Assembly (NCBI GenBank): GCA_904063045.1
Contig: CAJFCJ010000002.1
Location: forward strand, 1,386,422-1,450,421
DNA length: 64,000 nt
Reading direction: 5' to 3'
Origin: Dimorphilus gyrociliatus
Lineage: Eukaryota > Annelida > Polychaeta > Dinophilidae
The notes beneath the pieces are model-generated. The model did not search any database, was not told the origin of the DNA, and saw nothing but the letters and a program-made list of their open reading frames with translations. This document shows positions 61,701-64,000 of the stretch, in pieces. The position numbers and the translations under genes were made by a program. How positions within the stretch are numbered: position 1 is the first letter of the stretch; the number at the start of each line of letters is the position of its first letter.

Positions 61701-61801
61701 TTTAATAATAGGTGGCAAATAAAGCTTCTAATGATCTAAAAGTAGAAGTTAGAGTATTTGAAAATTCATACACAACTTTTGAAGGGAATAAGGTAAGTTA
61801 A
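58756..61801 (+). CDS. Patched domain-containing (PTCHD/PTR) protein, first half only
   Basis: An RND-superfamily membrane protein. Exon 1 (58756-58844) starts MKSCGEFVICRIFKKISNFI. Exon 2 (58903-58999) gives QLGCLVARYPWAFIAIDLIL and TM1. An extracellular domain follows with Cys and Trp pairs (RKDNQYNWQSICARNGDKCW), then a sterol-sensing domain: DVSLLAAGYMIVIVFVCIVL, WVTLSGIGCIGLAIGISFGF, LPFLLLGIGVDDMFVIIQAW (with the GVDD motif), TSITDIVAFGVGAST and FCIWVCVGVIFTFLFQITLF. TM7 (IIIIVITAALFGLSIWRVTE) and part of the second extracellular domain follow, to FENSYTTFEGNK. There a GTAAGT donor also reads as Val-Ser-stop. TM8-12 are absent before Ir25a begins on the other strand. It is either a truncated gene or continues across Ir25a. 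Confidence 0.8.
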
Positions 61802-61987
61802 AAGTTCTTTTACTTTATCTTCATTTCTTTTTCTTCTAAAACATGGGGTATTTACAAGGGAAGGCGACAGAGGGAAAGGGGGGAAAGGGACAAAAACTCG
61901 TAAAAAGGTAAGGGTAACAATGTATCAATTAACAAAAAAAAGTACGAGAAAAGATAACATTAGCAAGGAGATCTCTTTTCTTTATAG
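61802..61987. other. Spacer between patched-like gene and Ir25a
   Basis: 186 bases with a purine-rich stretch (GGGAAGGCGACAGAGGGAAA and neighbouring G/A runs, about 61858-61890). No exon for the missing half of the patched-like protein is present. Confidence 0.5.
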
Positions 61988-64000
61988 TTAATTCATAAAA
62001 CCGCCATTACTATGAGCGTTAGAGTTAGCTTGAGTTGTTATCGTTGTAGAACTATTTCCTTTATCTTCTCTCTTATCATTCCAAGCTGGCCTCAGTTTGT
62101 ACCAGTAGTATTCAAAGGCCAAAGTTAGTAGGCCTAGGCCAATACCGATAAAAATAACGAGGAAGACCCCGCCGATATTTTTTATGCTAATTCCATCGCT
62201 TTCGTCTTCAATTTTTTCGCATTTTACTTTTCCGAAATCCCACCATCTCGACTTTAAATCTTCCAAAACTCTTTGATTTAATAGTTGAAGGACAACACTA
62301 GACAATTGATTTTTAAGGGTTGAACCTTCTTGAACAGCTAACGCATACGGTTTACGACTAAATTCTTCGCCAACCTCCCATAGAGCACAGTCTATATTTG
62401 CTGCATACTTATTTTGCGTAGCGTCTCCTATAAAAGCAAATTCTTGTCCTGAAGGAGGATTTTTTATACGATTTTTTGCCTCCTCAAGTGACAGAGGGAA
62501 GCCAGACTCCTTCATTGCAGCCCACATATTTGTGAATTTATCTGATACTGGATAATCCCATACTGCTAGTTTGGCTCTCTCAAATTGATCCAAACTATCA
62601 TTCAAGCTCATACTTTTCCATATACTATAGAATTTCTCTTCAATGTCAGCCATTCTTTCGAAATACGTTTGTGTGGCCGTAGCTGACTGGGGAGCGTACT
62701 TTACTTTAAATTGTTTGGCAAGATCATCCAGAGAGGATATAGGTTCATCAAGTCGTGAGACGGTAAGAAAGGCAGCCAAATTAGCCGTATAAGTGGCTAT
62801 CATTATGAAACCAAACATCCACCAGGTGGCAGCAACTAAACGACCCGATAGAGCTCGTGGAGCTTCACCTCCACCTTGAGGCGTTAGCGATGTCATGCAG
62901 AACCAAAGTCCCTCCTTAAGTGTAAAAACCCTCGGTTCGTCGCCTTGTCCATCCCAACTTTCTTTATTATTCTGATAGCTATAAGGCGAGTATTTATCAA
63001 ACACACAAAGTAGAACGCTTACGATGACGAAAGCAGAGAAGATACAACCCCAAACCGCTCTCTCTAAGACGTTTAAGAATCTGAAGACAGTATACTCAAA
63101 TTTCGGCTTTTTCATTAAGATCGTTATCCCAACTAAATCGTAGAACGGTACAGTAAAATCAACAACATTCTCTCTCTCTGCCATAACTGATACAGCTCCG
63201 ATCATAATATCAGCTCTATCTTCTATTAATTCTTTTATCATACCATTCCAGTGTCGTGTAGAATTCATTGAACCATATAACCCATCTGGACTTTGATAAA
63301 GAATGTATTTGAATTTCAATTTGTCTTTTATCTTATTTAATAGTTCTATACAATATCCGTAATAGTACTGGCCGCTAACTTCGTCATAGTAATACTCGCT
63401 GATACCACTGGGAAGTTTAGAAGAGTTGAAAACAAATGGAGGTTCGGTTACCGTTACAACCCTATAAATCTTTTGCATGTAGTTTTCACTTATGGAACCG
63501 TTTAGTCTGATAAGGCCAGTTTTTTTACTCCAGGACCCAATCTCTTTTGATCTTGTAAGCCTTAGGGATGAATCTTGTTCTAATACTCCAGGTTGAATAC
63601 CCTTTAATAGTCCAGTTACACCAGATCGCGTCTTTTTGAATATTGTGTCAAGAAGGAGGGTTGCTTTTTCGTATCCTGTCTTATCCGTAGATGAATCTAG
63701 CAAGCAATCGTTGTATTGAATCTCATTGCCAAATTTCCCTTGCGATATCAGATCGCCGATTGAAGAGGCTATCAAGTGAATCATATCGAAGATATAGGCC
63801 CTACTAACATCGACAATAGGTGATGTATCGTAGGAACTTTTGTAAACAGAATAGGAGGATTGAGACGATTCATCTATTACAGGCGATATTTGAACAATTG
63901 TATCCTTTAGGGGACAATCTTTACACGGCGGGACATTCATACTCATAACGTACCAATGATATTTAAAAGACATCATTCCCATTTTCTCACCAATCTTTAA
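61988..64000 (-). CDS. Ir25a: Ionotropic receptor 25a, partial at 5' end
   Basis: Ir25a is the conserved protostome chemosensory co-receptor derived from ionotropic glutamate receptors. The window holds about 664 C-terminal residues in one long exon, open to the right edge. Visible parts are the end of the amino-terminal domain (SFKYHWYVMSMNVPPC) and S1 of the ligand-binding domain (YRVVTVTEPPFVFNSS, GYCIELLNKIKDKLKFKY, RADIMIGAVSVMAERENVVD). M1 is followed by pore segment TLKEGLWFCMTSLTPQGGGE, M3 (WMFGFIMIATYTANLAAFLT), S2 (AKLAVWDYPVSDKFTNMWAA, EEFSRKPYALAVQEGS) and M4 (GGVFLVIFIGIGLGLLTLAF). TPQGGGEAP and LAVWDYPVSDK are strongly conserved between Ir25a proteins and separate it from kainate receptors. 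The amino-terminal domain, which only Ir25a and Ir8a keep among IRs, continues outside. Confidence 0.95.
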   Translation of the reverse strand, partial: LKIGEKMGMMSFKYHWYVMSMNVPPCKDCPLKDTIVQISPVIDESSQSSYSVYKSSYDTSPIVDVSRAYIFDMIHLIASSIGDLISQGKFGNEIQYNDCLLDSSTDKTGYEKATLLLDTIFKKTRSGVTGLLKGIQPGVLEQDSSLRLTRSKEIGSWSKKTGLIRLNGSISENYMQKIYRVVTVTEPPFVFNSSKLPSGISEYYYDEVSGQYYYGYCIELLNKIKDKLKFKYILYQSPDGLYGSMNSTRHWNGMIKELIEDRADIMIGAVSVMAERENVVDFTVPFYDLVGITILMKKPKFEYTVFRFLNVLERAVWGCIFSAFVIVSVLLCVFDKYSPYSYQNNKESWDGQGDEPRVFTLKEGLWFCMTSLTPQGGGEAPRALSGRLVAATWWMFGFIMIATYTANLAAFLTVSRLDEPISSLDDLAKQFKVKYAPQSATATQTYFERMADIEEKFYSIWKSMSLNDSLDQFERAKLAVWDYPVSDKFTNMWAAMKESGFPLSLEEAKNRIKNPPSGQEFAFIGDATQNKYAANIDCALWEVGEEFSRKPYALAVQEGSTLKNQLSSVVLQLLNQRVLEDLKSRWWDFGKVKCEKIEDESDGISIKNIGGVFLVIFIGIGLGLLTLAFEYYWYKLRPAWNDKREDKGNSSTTITTQANSNAHSNGGFMN

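Overview
The window is eukaryotic nuclear DNA from a compact, AT-rich animal genome. Genes are packed every 1-4 kb on both strands. Almost all introns are 45-70 bp, and intergenic gaps are often only 40-700 bp. An Ir25a chemosensory co-receptor at the right end places the source in Protostomia. Genes for axonemal or ciliary proteins (EFHC1), p85 PI3K, NEURL4 and MNK kinase show a bilaterian with ordinary gene content. Very short introns with otherwise conservative genes would fit a miniaturised annelid such as Dimorphilus or a similar small spiralian; this species guess is inference. No mobile element, rRNA, tRNA or CRISPR was recognised.

Layout, left to right: FBXO16-like F-box gene (-, runs off the left edge); ZFAND5/6-type A20/AN1 protein (+); a 651-aa proline-rich unknown (+); ZNHIT2 (-); COX7C (-) head to head with WDR83 (+); an HSF-domain transcription factor (-); CHERP (-); MKNK kinase (+) with two TATA promoters and a long 3' UTR; a 155-aa unknown (+); a gene-poor AT-rich stretch (22.4-24.7 kb); a 62-aa membrane peptide (-); an SRSF3-like splicing factor (+); a PI3K p85 regulatory subunit with extra C1 and SAM domains (-); EFHC1 (+); an unknown gene with two alternative last exons (-); MTG1 (-); NEURL4 with six NHR domains (-); OST4, 37 aa (+); a large ankyrin protein with a C-terminal CaaX box (+); an aldo-keto reductase (-); CWC27 (-); SUGT1 without TPRs (+); RPS12 (-); BSDC1 (+); USP2-like protease (-); a half-length patched-domain protein (+); Ir25a (-, runs off the right edge).

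The genes are mostly housekeeping and signalling: pre-mRNA splicing (CHERP, CWC27, SRSF3), chaperone and protein homeostasis (ZNHIT2, SUGT1, USP2, NEURL4, ZFAND), mitochondria and translation (COX7C, MTG1, RPS12, MKNK), glycosylation (OST4), cilia (EFHC1). No operon-like same-strand cluster with shared function is evident. Several pairs share divergent promoters (COX7C/WDR83, RPS12/BSDC1, CHERP/MKNK, NEURL4/OST4) and others converge with nearly touching 3' ends. The least expected items are the p85 architecture, homologous alternative terminal exons at 34.4-35.1 kb, the half patched gene abutting Ir25a, a diverged direct repeat in the SUGT1 promoter, recurrent CACGTG palindromes, and the CaaX-tailed ankyrin protein. 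Exon limits were read by eye from GT/AG signals, reading phase and family similarity.
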